64,000 bases of DNA from Crenothrix sp043729335 (GCF_043729335.1 NZ_JAYTLQ010000002.1:291165-355164); one strand, 5' to 3'. Numbered from the stretch's first letter, positions 1 to 8,791 are shown. The notes: generated by a model from the letters alone, not told the origin. Made by a program: numbers and translations.

Positions 1-260
1 GCACTGATCAAAGCCGCTTCCTTACCCGGCCAAAACAAATCAATCTTGTGGAGACTGCAAAACACCACACACCATTCAAGATAATCTTGACCCACCAGAT
101 CCGAAGGCTCTAGATGGTTCTCATCAGCCGCTAAAAACACTGTGGCTGTGGTGTAGGTTTGCGTACAAATCAGTGTCACTTCATCGGCCGGTATCGACTG
201 ACGAAGATTTTTTAATACCGCAGCGATGGTTGAAAAAGTCTTATTGAACCAAATTCTCAC
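1..260 (-). CDS. Ter-operon ATP-grasp-like protein, N-terminal part (runs off the window)
   Basis: Reading the minus strand from a GTG at 260 gives an uninterrupted frame that begins MRIWFNKTFSTIAAVLKNLR and continues past base 1, so about 86 residues are visible. The GTG lies 3 bases after the stop of the upstream TerD gene, so it is the last visible cistron of the Ter operon. No domain signature is complete in the visible part. The N-terminal pattern and the position match the ATP-grasp proteins that accompany TerD and TerF genes in tellurium-resistance-type operons, which are thought to make a peptide or nucleoside-like product. The family assignment is inferred from context and a short N-terminus; the existence of the gene is well supported. 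Confidence 0.55.
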   Translation of the reverse strand, partial: MRIWFNKTFSTIAAVLKNLRQSIPADEVTLICTQTYTTATVFLAADENHLEPSDLVGQDYLEWCVVFCSLHKIDLFWPGKEAALIS

Positions 261-263
261 GAC

Positions 264-854
264 CTATAGATGAATCACGATTTGCGGCAACAGGCTATCT
301 ATAGTACGACCATTGCCATTTTCACCAATCGCGTGCATTTTCCACTCGCCATTATGGCGATACACTTTGGCCATAATTTGCGCAGTGTGATTGCCTTGTG
401 CACTTAATGTATAACGGGCAATTTCCGTGTTGTTGGTGCCATCCACCAAACGGCAATAAGCATTTTCTACCGCATCAAAGGTTTGATTAGTAAATGAGTT
501 AACGGTAAATACCAATGATTTAACCTCGCCAGGTACTTTATCCAGCGCCACGATAATTTGCTCATCATCGCCATCGCCGTCACCAGTACGGTTATCGCCC
601 GTGTGAATAATACTGCCATCACGGCTTTTTAACTGTTTAAACCAAATAGTATCAACCAGTTTATTTTGCTCGTTAAACATAACACATGAAGCATCCAAAT
701 CGATGGCATCGCCACTGCCACTGCCAAAAAATCCTTTTAATGCACCGCCAGTTTTTTTAGCATCCCAGCCTAAACCCATAATAACTTTTGTTAAAGAAGC
801 CCCAGAATCTTTGGTCAAAGAAATTTTTTGACCTTTTTGTAGATTAATACCCAT
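264..854 (-). CDS. TerD-family protein (TerZ/TerX-like)
   Basis: A 196-residue TerD domain protein, a calcium-binding beta-sandwich family linked to tellurite, phage and membrane stress. Visible hallmarks are GLGWDA near residue 27, DLDAS near 52-56 and the acidic calcium loop GDNRTGDGDGDDE. A glycine and serine rich insertion lies between GLGWDA and DLDAS, which makes it longer there than its two 191-residue paralogues in the same operon and more like TerZ or TerX. It is the fourth gene of the operon, 121 bp after the TerD-VWA gene and 3 bp before the ATP-grasp-like gene. Membership of the family is certain; the exact subtype is not. Confidence 0.93.
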   Translation of the reverse strand: MGINLQKGQKISLTKDSGASLTKVIMGLGWDAKKTGGALKGFFGSGSGDAIDLDASCVMFNEQNKLVDTIWFKQLKSRDGSIIHTGDNRTGDGDGDDEQIIVALDKVPGEVKSLVFTVNSFTNQTFDAVENAYCRLVDGTNNTEIARYTLSAQGNHTAQIMAKVYRHNGEWKMHAIGENGNGRTIDSLLPQIVIHL

Positions 855-975
855 GAATGAAATGCTCCTAAAGTAGATAATTAATACAAGAGTTTATGGG
901 TTACCTATGGTAAACCCAGTTTATCAACTCGGCCTCACGGCGACTCAACAATAAAAAATCTAAGCGAGTATACAC

Positions 976-2226
976 TCAACGAGTGATACCCTTAAGTTTA
1001 GCCGCTTCCAGCCAGAGAGGAAATTCACTCAACAAACGTTCATACAAATCTTGTTCACTTACGCTGTTAAGGTCATCTAACGAAAAAAAGCCACAATTGT
1101 CGACGACTCGGCCAGATAAAGTATCGAGTTTTTCCAAAACACCATAATTTCGCCCACCAATACCAATAAATTGCCAAAAAATAGGCAATTTAGCCGCATC
1201 GACCAACAATTTTTTAATAACGGCATTTTGGCTTACGCCGCCATCACTCACAAAAATTATCAATATCGGCAAATTTGTATGGGCATAATGTTGAATCACC
1301 CGCTCGATTACTTCGGGTTCATTATTAATACTCATCATGCCCCAATTACGCCAACCGTAGTCTGCGCTGGCGATATAATCAGAATAGTTTTGTAACGTAG
1401 CTGGCGGCAGCGCCAGAGCTTTGCTGGAAAATGCCCAGACATCCAGCGCTCCATCGTCATCAAAATGCACAGCCAGCGGCAACAATCGCTCAATGACTTG
1501 CTGCACTTTACCCTTATCATACTGTGCGTACATTGAGCCTGAAGCATCCAATACCAAGCCTACCTGCGCTACAGTGGCTGTCAAATAATATTTTTCCAAA
1601 GAGATCGCTGCTTTTTTAGCCAAACCGACTAGTTTTGGTGCCGCCGCGGCAATCTTTTTTTCAAGGGGCAGCTCAGGGGGTTTCTGTGGCATCTCTTCTT
1701 CAACATTACCGCCAAAATATTGAACCAATGCGGCCAAACCCCCATTGAAACCTTGAGCGGTGGCACTGAAACGCCAGCCACTGTTACTGCGGTAAATTTC
1801 ACCCACTATCAAGGCTTTTTCGTTTTCAAAATCTAACCCTGAAAACGAAAAGCGAGCAAGTTCTTGATTAGCTACAACAAAACGTAAATAACCATTATGT
1901 AATTGCCGTATGGTTTCAGAGTTACTCAGTACTGCGGTAAAAACCAAACGATCAATAGTGGCTGGCAATACCGTCAATTGACATAAAAATCTGATTAAAT
2001 CCTGCTCTGACTTAACTAATTTAATACCCCCGCAAGAGCTTTCGGCCTGATTATAGAACGTCATATACCGCTCATCCGCTAATTTTTGCTGGGCATTTAC
2101 GCTAAAACAAGCAAAATCAACATCTTCTCGCAATCCAGAAAAACACAAGCCAATCTGAAATGACTCGATATCAATATTCTGATGCAACTCAGCCAAAGCC
2201 AAGCGCTGGCCGCGACGAATTTGCAT
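976..2226 (-). CDS. TerD-like domain plus VWA domain protein (TerF-like)
   Basis: A 416-residue fusion. Residues 1-170 form a divergent TerD-type domain ending in the family C-terminal pattern (VGEIYR..GWRFSATAQGFNGGLAAL) but lacking a clean GDNxTGxGDGDDE calcium loop. A proline and alanine rich linker leads to a von Willebrand A domain whose MIDAS motif DASGS is visible in VGLVLDASGSMYAQYD near residue 225. This architecture is that of TerF, thought to assemble metal-dependent complexes with the other Ter proteins at the membrane. It follows the second TerD gene by 18 bp. The degenerate TerD domain suggests a scaffolding role rather than calcium sensing; that is inference. Confidence 0.88.
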   Translation of the reverse strand: MQIRRGQRLALAELHQNIDIESFQIGLCFSGLREDVDFACFSVNAQQKLADERYMTFYNQAESSCGGIKLVKSEQDLIRFLCQLTVLPATIDRLVFTAVLSNSETIRQLHNGYLRFVVANQELARFSFSGLDFENEKALIVGEIYRSNSGWRFSATAQGFNGGLAALVQYFGGNVEEEMPQKPPELPLEKKIAAAAPKLVGLAKKAAISLEKYYLTATVAQVGLVLDASGSMYAQYDKGKVQQVIERLLPLAVHFDDDGALDVWAFSSKALALPPATLQNYSDYIASADYGWRNWGMMSINNEPEVIERVIQHYAHTNLPILIIFVSDGGVSQNAVIKKLLVDAAKLPIFWQFIGIGGRNYGVLEKLDTLSGRVVDNCGFFSLDDLNSVSEQDLYERLLSEFPLWLEAAKLKGITR

Positions 2227-2244
2227 AATCCTGTTTATAGCAAA

Positions 2245-2820
2245 TTAAACATTAACCCCAAATGAAGCCGCTAATGGCCCTAATCCACCTGCAAAACCTT
2301 GACCTACCGCTTTAAATTTCCAATCGGCACCCACGCGGTAAATTTCGCCAAAAATCATGGCTGTTTCTACTGAAGCATCTTCACTCAAATCATAACGGGC
2401 AATTTCTTGGCCGCCATCTTCATTAATAATTCTAATGTAGGCACGACTAACCTGGCCAAAATTTTGTTTGCGTGTAGCAGCATCGTGTATAGTGACCGCA
2501 ACAACAACTTTATCTAAATCGGCAGGTATTTTACTTAGCTCCACTTTAAGAGACTCATCATCGCCATCTCCCGCACCAGTCAAGTTGTCGCCTGCATGTT
2601 GTACGGCGCCATCAGCCACGACTTTATTGTTGTAGAAACAAAAATCACTGTCTGAACGAACTTTGCCATCTAGCTTAACCATAAAAGCACTGGCATCTAA
2701 ATCGAATGCGGCACCATCTGTTGCGCGTGCATCCCAGCCCAAACCAATTACAACTTTATTTAATCCTGGAACCTCTTTGCTGAGATTCACGTTACCGCCT
2801 TTACTAAGTGATATTGCCAT
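2245..2820 (-). CDS. TerD-family protein (TerD/TerE-like)
   Basis: A 191-residue single-domain TerD protein. It begins MAISLSKGGNVNLSK, then has GLGWDAR, FDLDASAFM and the calcium-binding loop GDNLTGAGDGDDE. The C-terminus AVGQGFAGGLGPLAASFGVNV is typical of TerD and TerE. It is very similar to the protein encoded immediately upstream (2868-3443), so the two look like a tandem duplication within the operon. Members bind calcium and act with TerB and TerC in resistance to tellurite and other envelope stresses; neither terB nor terC lies in the visible part of this operon. Confidence 0.93.
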   Translation of the reverse strand: MAISLSKGGNVNLSKEVPGLNKVVIGLGWDARATDGAAFDLDASAFMVKLDGKVRSDSDFCFYNNKVVADGAVQHAGDNLTGAGDGDDESLKVELSKIPADLDKVVVAVTIHDAATRKQNFGQVSRAYIRIINEDGGQEIARYDLSEDASVETAMIFGEIYRVGADWKFKAVGQGFAGGLGPLAASFGVNV

Positions 2821-2867
2821 AACCGTCTCCGTATTTTATAAAAAGTGTTAACCCTTAATGGATCATA

Positions 2868-3443
2868 TTAAATATTTATGCCGTATTGTCTAGCCAAGGC
2901 AGATAATCCACCCGCATAACCTTGTCCTACAGCCTTAAATTTCCATTCAATACCATGTTTGTATATTTCGCCAAAAATCATAGCGGTTTCAATCGAAGCA
3001 TCTTCACTCAAGTCGTAACGCGCCACTTCATTATTGGAATCACCATTGACTATTCGTACATAAGCATGGGAAACCTGACCAAAATTTTGTTTACGTGCTT
3101 CTGCTTCATGAATCGTCACAGTAAAAATCACTCGCTGAATATCTACTGGAATTTTATCTAAAAACACATTAATTGTTTCGTCGTCACCATCTCCGGCACC
3201 CGTACGATTATCACCTGTATGCTCCACAGAACCACAGATAGAAGTTGTTTGATTGTAAAAAATAAAATCACTGTCGGAACGCACTTTCCCATCTTCTTTA
3301 ACCATAAAGGCGCTGGCATCCAAATCAAAATCTGTACCATCCGTGGGCCTTGCATCCCACCCCAAACCGATGATGAGATTTTTCAGCGTGGGATCAGTTT
3401 TCGACAGGCTAATATTGCCGCCTTTACTTAATGAAATACCCAT
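2868..3443 (-). CDS. TerD-family protein, first gene of the Ter operon
   Basis: A 191-residue TerD protein starting MGISLSKGGNISLSK, with GLGWDAR, FDLDASAFM and GDNRTGAGDGDDE. The start is set by a good Shine-Dalgarno sequence (CTGGAGG about 7 bases before the ATG). It leads the operon 2868-3443, 2245-2820, 976-2226, 264-854, then the ATP-grasp-like gene. It probably binds calcium and takes part in a membrane-associated stress complex. It differs from its neighbour mainly in surface residues, which is consistent with an older tandem duplication. Confidence 0.93.
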   Translation of the reverse strand: MGISLSKGGNISLSKTDPTLKNLIIGLGWDARPTDGTDFDLDASAFMVKEDGKVRSDSDFIFYNQTTSICGSVEHTGDNRTGAGDGDDETINVFLDKIPVDIQRVIFTVTIHEAEARKQNFGQVSHAYVRIVNGDSNNEVARYDLSEDASIETAMIFGEIYKHGIEWKFKAVGQGYAGGLSALARQYGINI

Positions 3444-3879
3444 AAATTAACCTCCAGTGAGTTTATATTTTTTTAATAAGAACTTGACTCAACTACGCCT
3501 TAGTCCATACAAAGTATAGTGGAATAACGCTAAACCTCTGTAAAAATATCAAGCTACGTTGACAGCGTATAATTGCTAATAATACCTATTAATACGCAAA
3601 TTGCATAGCAGGAGAATTACAACGCTAAGTTTTTAGTGAAAATACAAATCATCAGCTGCAAAATCCATAATCGTTAGCAATCCTTTGCCACAAATACTTA
3701 AGTCTCCATTTTTAAAAAGATATAGCCGATTACTAGCGAAATTTGGTGATACCACTGAAGCAAAGCGATGTTTAAATCAAAAAATTTTGGAATAAAAAAA
3801 CCCCCACTACCCAGAAGAGTAGTGAGGGTTTCAATTCCTCTTTATTTGGCAATTAAAAATTGCCAATAAGATTCATTTA
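3444..3879. other. Intergenic region between pmoB and the Ter operon
   Basis: About 436 bases without a gene. It holds the pmoCAB terminator (3792-3831) and the leader of the Ter operon. I see an AT-rich stretch with possible -10 boxes but no promoter good enough to call, and no RNA gene. Confidence 0.6.
3792..3831 (-). terminator. Rho-independent terminator of pmoCAB
   Basis: On the minus strand a hairpin with arms AACCCTCACTAC and GTAGTGGGGGTT (plus positions 3819-3830 and 3799-3810, one mismatch) is followed by a run of seven T. It sits about 50 bases after the pmoB stop codon and should end the pmoCAB transcript before the Ter operon. Confidence 0.9.
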
Positions 3880-5124
3880 TTAGATAAATGATGGAATTAA
3901 TGGAGCATCTACAGTAACCATTTGACGGTTGCCGCCTTCATCAGTGAAGAACAACAAACCAGCAAAACGACTGTCTGGATCGTAGATCAAGTCAGCTAAA
4001 CGATAAACTTCCCAAGCCGCGTCAGACGCAGTAACTTGGTAAGTTCTTGTTTGGCCTGGAGCAAGTGGGCTGTTATCGCTAACAGTCAAACCTTCTTCAG
4101 CCAACAAGTCATCTGGGTATCCAGTTTCATCTTCATGAACAGCAGGATCCAAGAAACGTACGCCAGCAGTGTTAAACTCGCCTAAACGAACAGCTGAATC
4201 ACCATTGTTAGTAACAGTCAATGTCATTTGCATGGCACGGCCTGGTACACGGTAAGTAGCGTCGTCAACTTTAACAGCGACTGTTGGAGCTGGCATTTCA
4301 ATTGGCTTCATACCACGTAACAAACCTGCTTGTAGCGGGGTTGTAATTGGAAATTCAGCGTTTGTGCTAGCCATAGTTGCTGCAACGATCGCCATTGTAC
4401 CAACAGCGAAAGCGATACCAACTTTTTTGTCAGTTGGAGTGATCAACGTGTCAGCTTTTCCTGCTTCAACGGCAAGATGACGTGGAATAAATACTGGTTT
4501 ACGCAACCAATAAACAATCCATGCCAAACCGATTGCATACCAGAAAGCATGCCAGAAGTAGATGTTACCAATGTTGTAGTTTTCTAAATCAACAGTTACG
4601 CCGGTCAAAGTTGTAATTGGATTTTTGAAATCTTTCATAGAACCAGTAATGGTAACCCATTTACCTGGCCCGATGATTGGACCACCACCTTTAACGTTCA
4701 TCATACTGTGAACATGCCAATCGCCTGGACGACGTGCTTTCAACAATACTTTGAATTCGTAGGTTTCACCCAATTCCAAGCTACATGAACGTGGAACTAA
4801 CTGACCACCGATCCAAGACCCTGCACGAATAAATACAGGACCTGGTGTACCGATGTTCAAGAAAGATGATTCTGGTAAATCAACAGTTTCAGGCCATCCT
4901 TTAAAAACGTGGAATTTACCTGTAACAGTCATTGTATCATTAACAGCTACGGTATCTTTTGACCAATTTAAGTCATACCAGTGAATAGTACGCATACGCA
5001 TAAACGCTGCTTGAGACTTTTCACCATGAGCTGCTGCTGTTGGAGCATAAAACATTGCTGCTGTAACGCCAACTAACACGCCGACAAAGGACAATTTAGC
5101 AATCTTGTCTTTAATCATTTTCAT
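3880..5124 (-). CDS. pmoB: Particulate methane monooxygenase subunit B
   Basis: PmoB, 414 residues, is the mostly periplasmic subunit of the membrane-bound copper enzyme that oxidises methane to methanol. A signal peptide ends in PTAAA, giving a mature N-terminus at His33. His33, His137 and His139 (in GDWHVHSMM) are the three copper-site ligands, and His48 and His72 of the second described copper site are also present. Two cupredoxin-like domains flank two membrane helices (about 185-205 and 232-252). The ATG is preceded by GAGGAGG. It is the last gene of pmoCAB, followed by a strong terminator. The length and residues match functional type I methanotroph PmoB. Confidence 0.98.
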   Translation of the reverse strand: MKMIKDKIAKLSFVGVLVGVTAAMFYAPTAAAHGEKSQAAFMRMRTIHWYDLNWSKDTVAVNDTMTVTGKFHVFKGWPETVDLPESSFLNIGTPGPVFIRAGSWIGGQLVPRSCSLELGETYEFKVLLKARRPGDWHVHSMMNVKGGGPIIGPGKWVTITGSMKDFKNPITTLTGVTVDLENYNIGNIYFWHAFWYAIGLAWIVYWLRKPVFIPRHLAVEAGKADTLITPTDKKVGIAFAVGTMAIVAATMASTNAEFPITTPLQAGLLRGMKPIEMPAPTVAVKVDDATYRVPGRAMQMTLTVTNNGDSAVRLGEFNTAGVRFLDPAVHEDETGYPDDLLAEEGLTVSDNSPLAPGQTRTYQVTASDAAWEVYRLADLIYDPDSRFAGLLFFTDEGGNRQMVTVDAPLIPSFI

Positions 5125-5231
5125 ATATCCTCCTCTATAATAGAGAATCTATAGGTTTTGAGTATCTAGCCAGTAGCCGTTATAAAATAATCGTCTCTGA
5201 CCAGTTTTTTATGTACATGTTCTTAATTCAA

Positions 5232-5248
5232 TGATTCTTAACGAATCA
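5232..5248 (-). other. Small hairpin in the pmoA-pmoB spacer
   Basis: Perfect 6-bp arms TGATTC and GAATCA with a 5-base loop, ten bases after the pmoA stop. There is no T run, so it is more likely an mRNA stability or processing element than a terminator. Confidence 0.4.
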
Positions 5249-5258
5249 GTAACGTTTC

Positions 5259-6002
5259 TTATGATGCAGTTGTGAAAGCGGTGCTTCCAAACCAACGACC
5301 AAAGAAATGCCACAATACATATACGATGATACTCACGAAACCAGAGAAGAACGCTGATACTGGAGCAACGTCTTTACCAAAGGTTCTTAGTGTACCTTTC
5401 TCAACCATTCTGATGTACTCGGGCATACCAGTTCTGATGTAATGGTATCCTAATAAGTCAGCCAAAGTCATTACCATACCGTTGTATTCAACAGGTTGAT
5501 GTAATGGAGCAATAACTGGCCAGTTGCTTGGGTAAAACAACAAACCGAAAGCCAAACCACCAAGTACCGCAGTCAACTGCATACTTCCAGACATCATCAA
5601 TATAACATCCAGAACGATAGCGCCTGGAATTAATTGTGATGGGAATACGAAGTTAATTGGGAAATATGTCCAACCCCAAAAGTTGAAATATCTGTTGACC
5701 CACTCACCGAATAACAAACCCATTACGCAGAAAGTTGCACCGAATGCGATGCGATAACGCCACCAAAGAACTGCTTGAACAGCTGCTGGAAAAGTAATAG
5801 CCATAATTGGCAGAACTGTTACCCACAGACGTCTATCTTTCCAGTCAACCCAGAAATCCCAGTCACCTGCAACAAGCATAAAGTGAACGTGGTAACCACC
5901 AAGTACAACAAAGAACAGTGTAAAACAAATTAGCCAGTCAAACGTACGTGAAACTTTTACCGCTTCAGCACGTGAACGTACAGCTGATTGAGATGCGCTC
6001 AT
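5259..6002 (-). CDS. pmoA: Particulate methane monooxygenase subunit A
   Basis: PmoA, 247 residues, is the integral-membrane subunit used as the marker gene for methanotrophs. The frame stays open up to 6089, but the ATG at 6002 (MSASQSAVRSRAEAVKVSRT) matches the family N-terminus and has a GGAGGT ribosome site 6-7 bases upstream, so the longer start is rejected. The segment GDWDFWVDWKDRRLWVT, which corresponds to the A189 primer site region, is present, followed by six or seven membrane helices. The sequence looks like type I pMMO rather than ammonia monooxygenase. It lies 125 bp after pmoC and 134 bp before pmoB. Confidence 0.98.
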   Translation of the reverse strand: MSASQSAVRSRAEAVKVSRTFDWLICFTLFFVVLGGYHVHFMLVAGDWDFWVDWKDRRLWVTVLPIMAITFPAAVQAVLWWRYRIAFGATFCVMGLLFGEWVNRYFNFWGWTYFPINFVFPSQLIPGAIVLDVILMMSGSMQLTAVLGGLAFGLLFYPSNWPVIAPLHQPVEYNGMVMTLADLLGYHYIRTGMPEYIRMVEKGTLRTFGKDVAPVSAFFSGFVSIIVYVLWHFFGRWFGSTAFTTAS

Positions 6003-6040
6003 AGCTTTACCTCCAAAAAGGATTAAATTATTTTTATTAA

Positions 6041-6103
6041 AACTATCTTCTCTTAAGGTTGCCCCAAAATCTAGGAGATTTAGGAGCAACCAAGGAGATA
6101 GTT
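6041..6103 (-). promoter_or_regulatory. Long hairpin in the pmoC-pmoA spacer
   Basis: A 63-base imperfect inverted repeat fills half of the 125-bp spacer. Paired segments are 6041-6048 with 6096-6103 (8 bp), 6057-6062 with 6086-6091 (GGTTGC/GCAACC, 6 bp) and 6067-6072 with 6076-6081 (AAATCT/AGATTT, 6 bp), with short extra pairs between. No T run follows, so it is not a standard terminator. It probably shapes processing or relative stability of the pmoC and pmoAB messages. Confidence 0.65.
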
Positions 6104-6127
6104 ATTACAGCAAAGACTAGATTAAAA

Positions 6128-6880
6128 TTAAGCTAAGTCTTTTTTCAGAAGCTTGGCAATTGCCGCAACTTCGATACCAACAACACCTAATACACCTAAA
6201 GCTGACCATCCGAAGAATACGAAGCCGTAATGTAAAGGAGCAACAAACAACTCTTCCATGAACCAGAAGGTGTGACCCCATTCATTCAAGCCAACATTTG
6301 GCAGAATCATGAATGGACCAACGGTCGCAACCATATATTGGATAGAGTTACCTTGTTGGTAGGTAGGCAATCTTGTTTTTGCATACAAGAAAGCGCCGCC
6401 ACCAGTAATAATATATACAGGGTAGCTCAAATAGAATTCGATAACGTGACTTGGTGTGAAGTCAGTGTCACGAACAATTGTTTGATGCCAAGTACCATCT
6501 TGCTCAGTGAAGTAGCTAGCGCCGAAGTAAATAGCAACGCCGTAAGCAACTAACCAAACCCAATGATGGAAATGTCTTCTCAACTCTTCTCTTGGAGTGA
6601 TTGACATCACTTTACGATCGCGAGATTTCCACAGGTAACCCCATAGAATACCAGCAGTTGATACTTCTAAAACGAATTCAATGTACAGGAAGTTCATCCA
6701 GTATGTTTCGAATTCGGGTGCGAAAGAATCTAAGCCAGCAGACCAGCCATAAACGCCTTCATACCAACGGACCCATGCATAAAATACGCAATAAATTGCG
6801 ACTGCAAAGACCAAGTTTCTTTTATTTAACAGCGGTGCTTCCGCAGCATCAGCTTTCACTGATTCAGTTGTAGCTGCCAT
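6128..6880 (-). CDS. pmoC: Particulate methane monooxygenase subunit C
   Basis: PmoC, 250 residues, is the membrane subunit that carries an essential metal site of pMMO. The residues Asp128, His132 and His145 keep the spacing (4 then 13) of the known CuC ligands Asp156, His160 and His173 of Methylococcus. The motif FTPSHVIEFYLSYP is intact and the protein has the expected membrane helices. The ATG follows TAGGAGATAGAA. It is the first gene of the operon, downstream of a predicted sigma70 promoter at 7008-7035. Confidence 0.98.
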   Translation of the reverse strand: MAATTESVKADAAEAPLLNKRNLVFAVAIYCVFYAWVRWYEGVYGWSAGLDSFAPEFETYWMNFLYIEFVLEVSTAGILWGYLWKSRDRKVMSITPREELRRHFHHWVWLVAYGVAIYFGASYFTEQDGTWHQTIVRDTDFTPSHVIEFYLSYPVYIITGGGAFLYAKTRLPTYQQGNSIQYMVATVGPFMILPNVGLNEWGHTFWFMEELFVAPLHYGFVFFGWSALGVLGVVGIEVAAIAKLLKKDLA

Positions 6881-7007
6881 TTCTATCTCCTAAAAATGAA
6901 TTGAACCTGGCTAATAAGCCAGTGTCGATAGTAACAAGTCCTTTTTACCCACTTGAATATGATTATTATCACCATCAAGAGACACCAAATCAATTTGGCG
7001 CTTCCAA

Positions 7008-7035
7008 AGTCTACCAGTTCGAACTACCTTGTCAA
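7008..7035 (-). promoter_or_regulatory. Predicted sigma70 promoter of pmoCAB
   Basis: On the minus strand a perfect -35 box TTGACA (7030-7035) is separated by 16 bases from a -10 box TAGACT (7008-7013). It lies about 130 bases upstream of pmoC, implying a leader of roughly 120 nucleotides. Sigma70-type promoters are the known arrangement for pmo operons. Confidence 0.7.
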
Positions 7036-7180
7036 GCCTATTCATTCATTGAATTAAATAATTTTTACTTCACCCCCGCTATTCCAAATTTTATTATCTT
7101 TAACTACTTGATTTCTGATATTATCAACGTAAATTGAGCATTCTAATTCAACTAAAAAAATTATTAAAAACACCTAACTT

Positions 7181-7606
7181 ATGAAAAAATACTTACTCTT
7201 ATTTGTGGGGCTAGGCGCATTAATAGCCTTCATGCGCCTTGTACTGCTCCCACTGGTTCTCGAAGTAGTTGCCTCGGACGCCTTTCTCGTTGAGAGCAAA
7301 GATGAAGCTCAAACACAGAGCATATCAACCCCCCTCACGGCTCTTGCATTTAATCACTGCAATAGTTACATAAAATCAGAACTTGGGGATAAAGTTGATG
7401 TAAGCTTCCCAGATAAGCCACTTAAGGCATGGGGTTTTGGCAATTATCAGTACATTATTCATTCTGAGTTTAGCGTTGCTGGCAACGCATCAAATCCAAA
7501 AACATACGCCTGTCGCATAACTTATGATAACGGTGACAATCAAGAGGGTATTGCTGATCCTAAGAACTGGACGGTAGATGGCCTGACGGGGCTAGATGGG
7601 CTTTAA
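7181..7606 (+). CDS. Membrane-anchored hypothetical protein
   Basis: A 141-residue protein of unknown family. The first 30 residues (MKKYLLLFVGLGALIAFMRLVLLPLVLEVV) form one hydrophobic membrane segment or uncleaved signal anchor. The rest is a hydrophilic domain with two cysteines (in NHCNSY and TYACRIT) that could form a disulfide in the periplasm. The gene is divergent from pmoC and lies beyond the pmo promoter. I do not recognise the family and assign no function. Signal anchor, length and codon use support a real gene. Confidence 0.6.
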   Translation: MKKYLLLFVGLGALIAFMRLVLLPLVLEVVASDAFLVESKDEAQTQSISTPLTALAFNHCNSYIKSELGDKVDVSFPDKPLKAWGFGNYQYIIHSEFSVAGNASNPKTYACRITYDNGDNQEGIADPKNWTVDGLTGLDGL

Positions 7607-8264
7607 CCAGCCAAATTTAGTGATAGCCCACGGCGTGTATTCCGTGAAACGCTCAAAGTAAGTTACTTTTAATACACTATGCAAAAAATGGTAGAACCTC
7701 GAAATAAATCGATTTGTTTTATTGGCGGGTTCTGCCTTTCTCGACACTTGATTATATATTATCCCCCGCGATTTCTTCTCAGCGCCAACTGTTCAAATAT
7801 AACAACCCCTAACCAAAAATGCTGATACAAAAAGCACTGCTTTGCCCATAATTTTATCAGCACTATACACCTGATTCCACACCAAAAAATGCCCTTCCAA
7901 TATTTTAGATTGCTTTTGCGATGCCAAATATTTTGGACATTTATCCATATACTGCCTTGATTTCTTAACAAAGATTTTTCTTGTTCTATTTTGAAACCCA
8001 GGAGTACATATTTTCTCATTGCGTATCTTGCAACTTCTTTGCAGAACTCACTTTAACTTTTTTATACTATACCTAGAGTTCAGGGGAATTTCATAAAGAC
8101 CTATGAAGCTTTGTGAATCTAAAAACTAAAGCCCAGTACCCATATCTTTTTTCAAATAGCTTATATAAAAAAGCCACATACAACATTTTTTAAAGATACT
8201 TGCACCCAATATGTTGGCATAATATTTATACTTAAAACATCCTCCAACATTTTCTAACATCTAC
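7607..8264. other. AT-rich intergenic region upstream of folA
   Basis: About 660 bases with no convincing gene. A minus-strand 86-codon frame (7759-8019) has poor composition and no ribosome site. Short inverted AGAACC/GGTTCT segments near 7692-7730 are too widely spaced for a confident terminator call. Confidence 0.5.
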
Positions 8265-8771
8265 ATGAAAATAGCACTCATAGTCGCAATGGCCAGCAAT
8301 GGCGTGATAGGCCACAAAGGTCAAATGCCTTGGCACTTGTCGGCTGATTTAAAGCATTTTAAAAAAATAACCCTAGGGTCACCAATAATAATGGGGCGAA
8401 AAACCTTCGAGTCTATAGGCAAGCCTTTGCCAGGTCGTAGCAACATTATTATCAGCAGAAACCCTGACTACCAGCAAATCGGGTGCTTAGTTTTTAACAC
8501 TATTGAAACCGCTCTAAAAAATTGTTGTCACAATAACCAAGAAGTTTTTATTATCGGCGGCTCAGCTTTGTACGAAGCTACATTAGCTTATGCAAATACG
8601 CTTTATGTCACAGAAATCAACAAAAACTTTGATGGGGACACGGTGTTCCCCAACTGGAATAAAGCTGACTGGCTTGAAACCCATCGTGAAGATGTTAATG
8701 ACGATTCGCAATCATCTTTTAGCTACAGCTTTATAACTTACAAAAGGATTACCGTGCCTACCTTAAGGTAA
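8265..8771 (+). CDS. folA: Dihydrofolate reductase
   Basis: A 168-residue dihydrofolate reductase, which reduces dihydrofolate to tetrahydrofolate with NADPH for one-carbon metabolism. Hallmarks are the N-terminal IALIVAMASNGVIGHKGQMPWHLSADLKHFK, the cofactor motif GRKTFESIGKPLPGR and IIGGSALYEATL. Length and motif order are those of chromosomal bacterial FolA. The next gene starts 20 bases downstream on the same strand, so the two are probably cotranscribed. Confidence 0.95.
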   Translation: MKIALIVAMASNGVIGHKGQMPWHLSADLKHFKKITLGSPIIMGRKTFESIGKPLPGRSNIIISRNPDYQQIGCLVFNTIETALKNCCHNNQEVFIIGGSALYEATLAYANTLYVTEINKNFDGDTVFPNWNKADWLETHREDVNDDSQSSFSYSFITYKRITVPTLR

Positions 8772-8791
8772 ACAATGAGTGCAATAATGCC

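Noticed and set aside
6003..6089. Longer start for pmoA at 6089
   Set aside because: The added residues lie in the spacer hairpin, and the ATG at 6002 has a strong ribosome site and the family N-terminus.
7690..7735. AGAACC/GGTTCT inverted segments as a terminator
   Set aside because: The arms are six bases with more than 25 bases between and no T run directly after.
7759..8019. An 86-codon minus-strand frame rich in Trp, Ile and Lys
   Set aside because: Composition follows the AT-rich background, there is no ribosome site, signal or recognisable pattern, and it fills a plain intergenic stretch.
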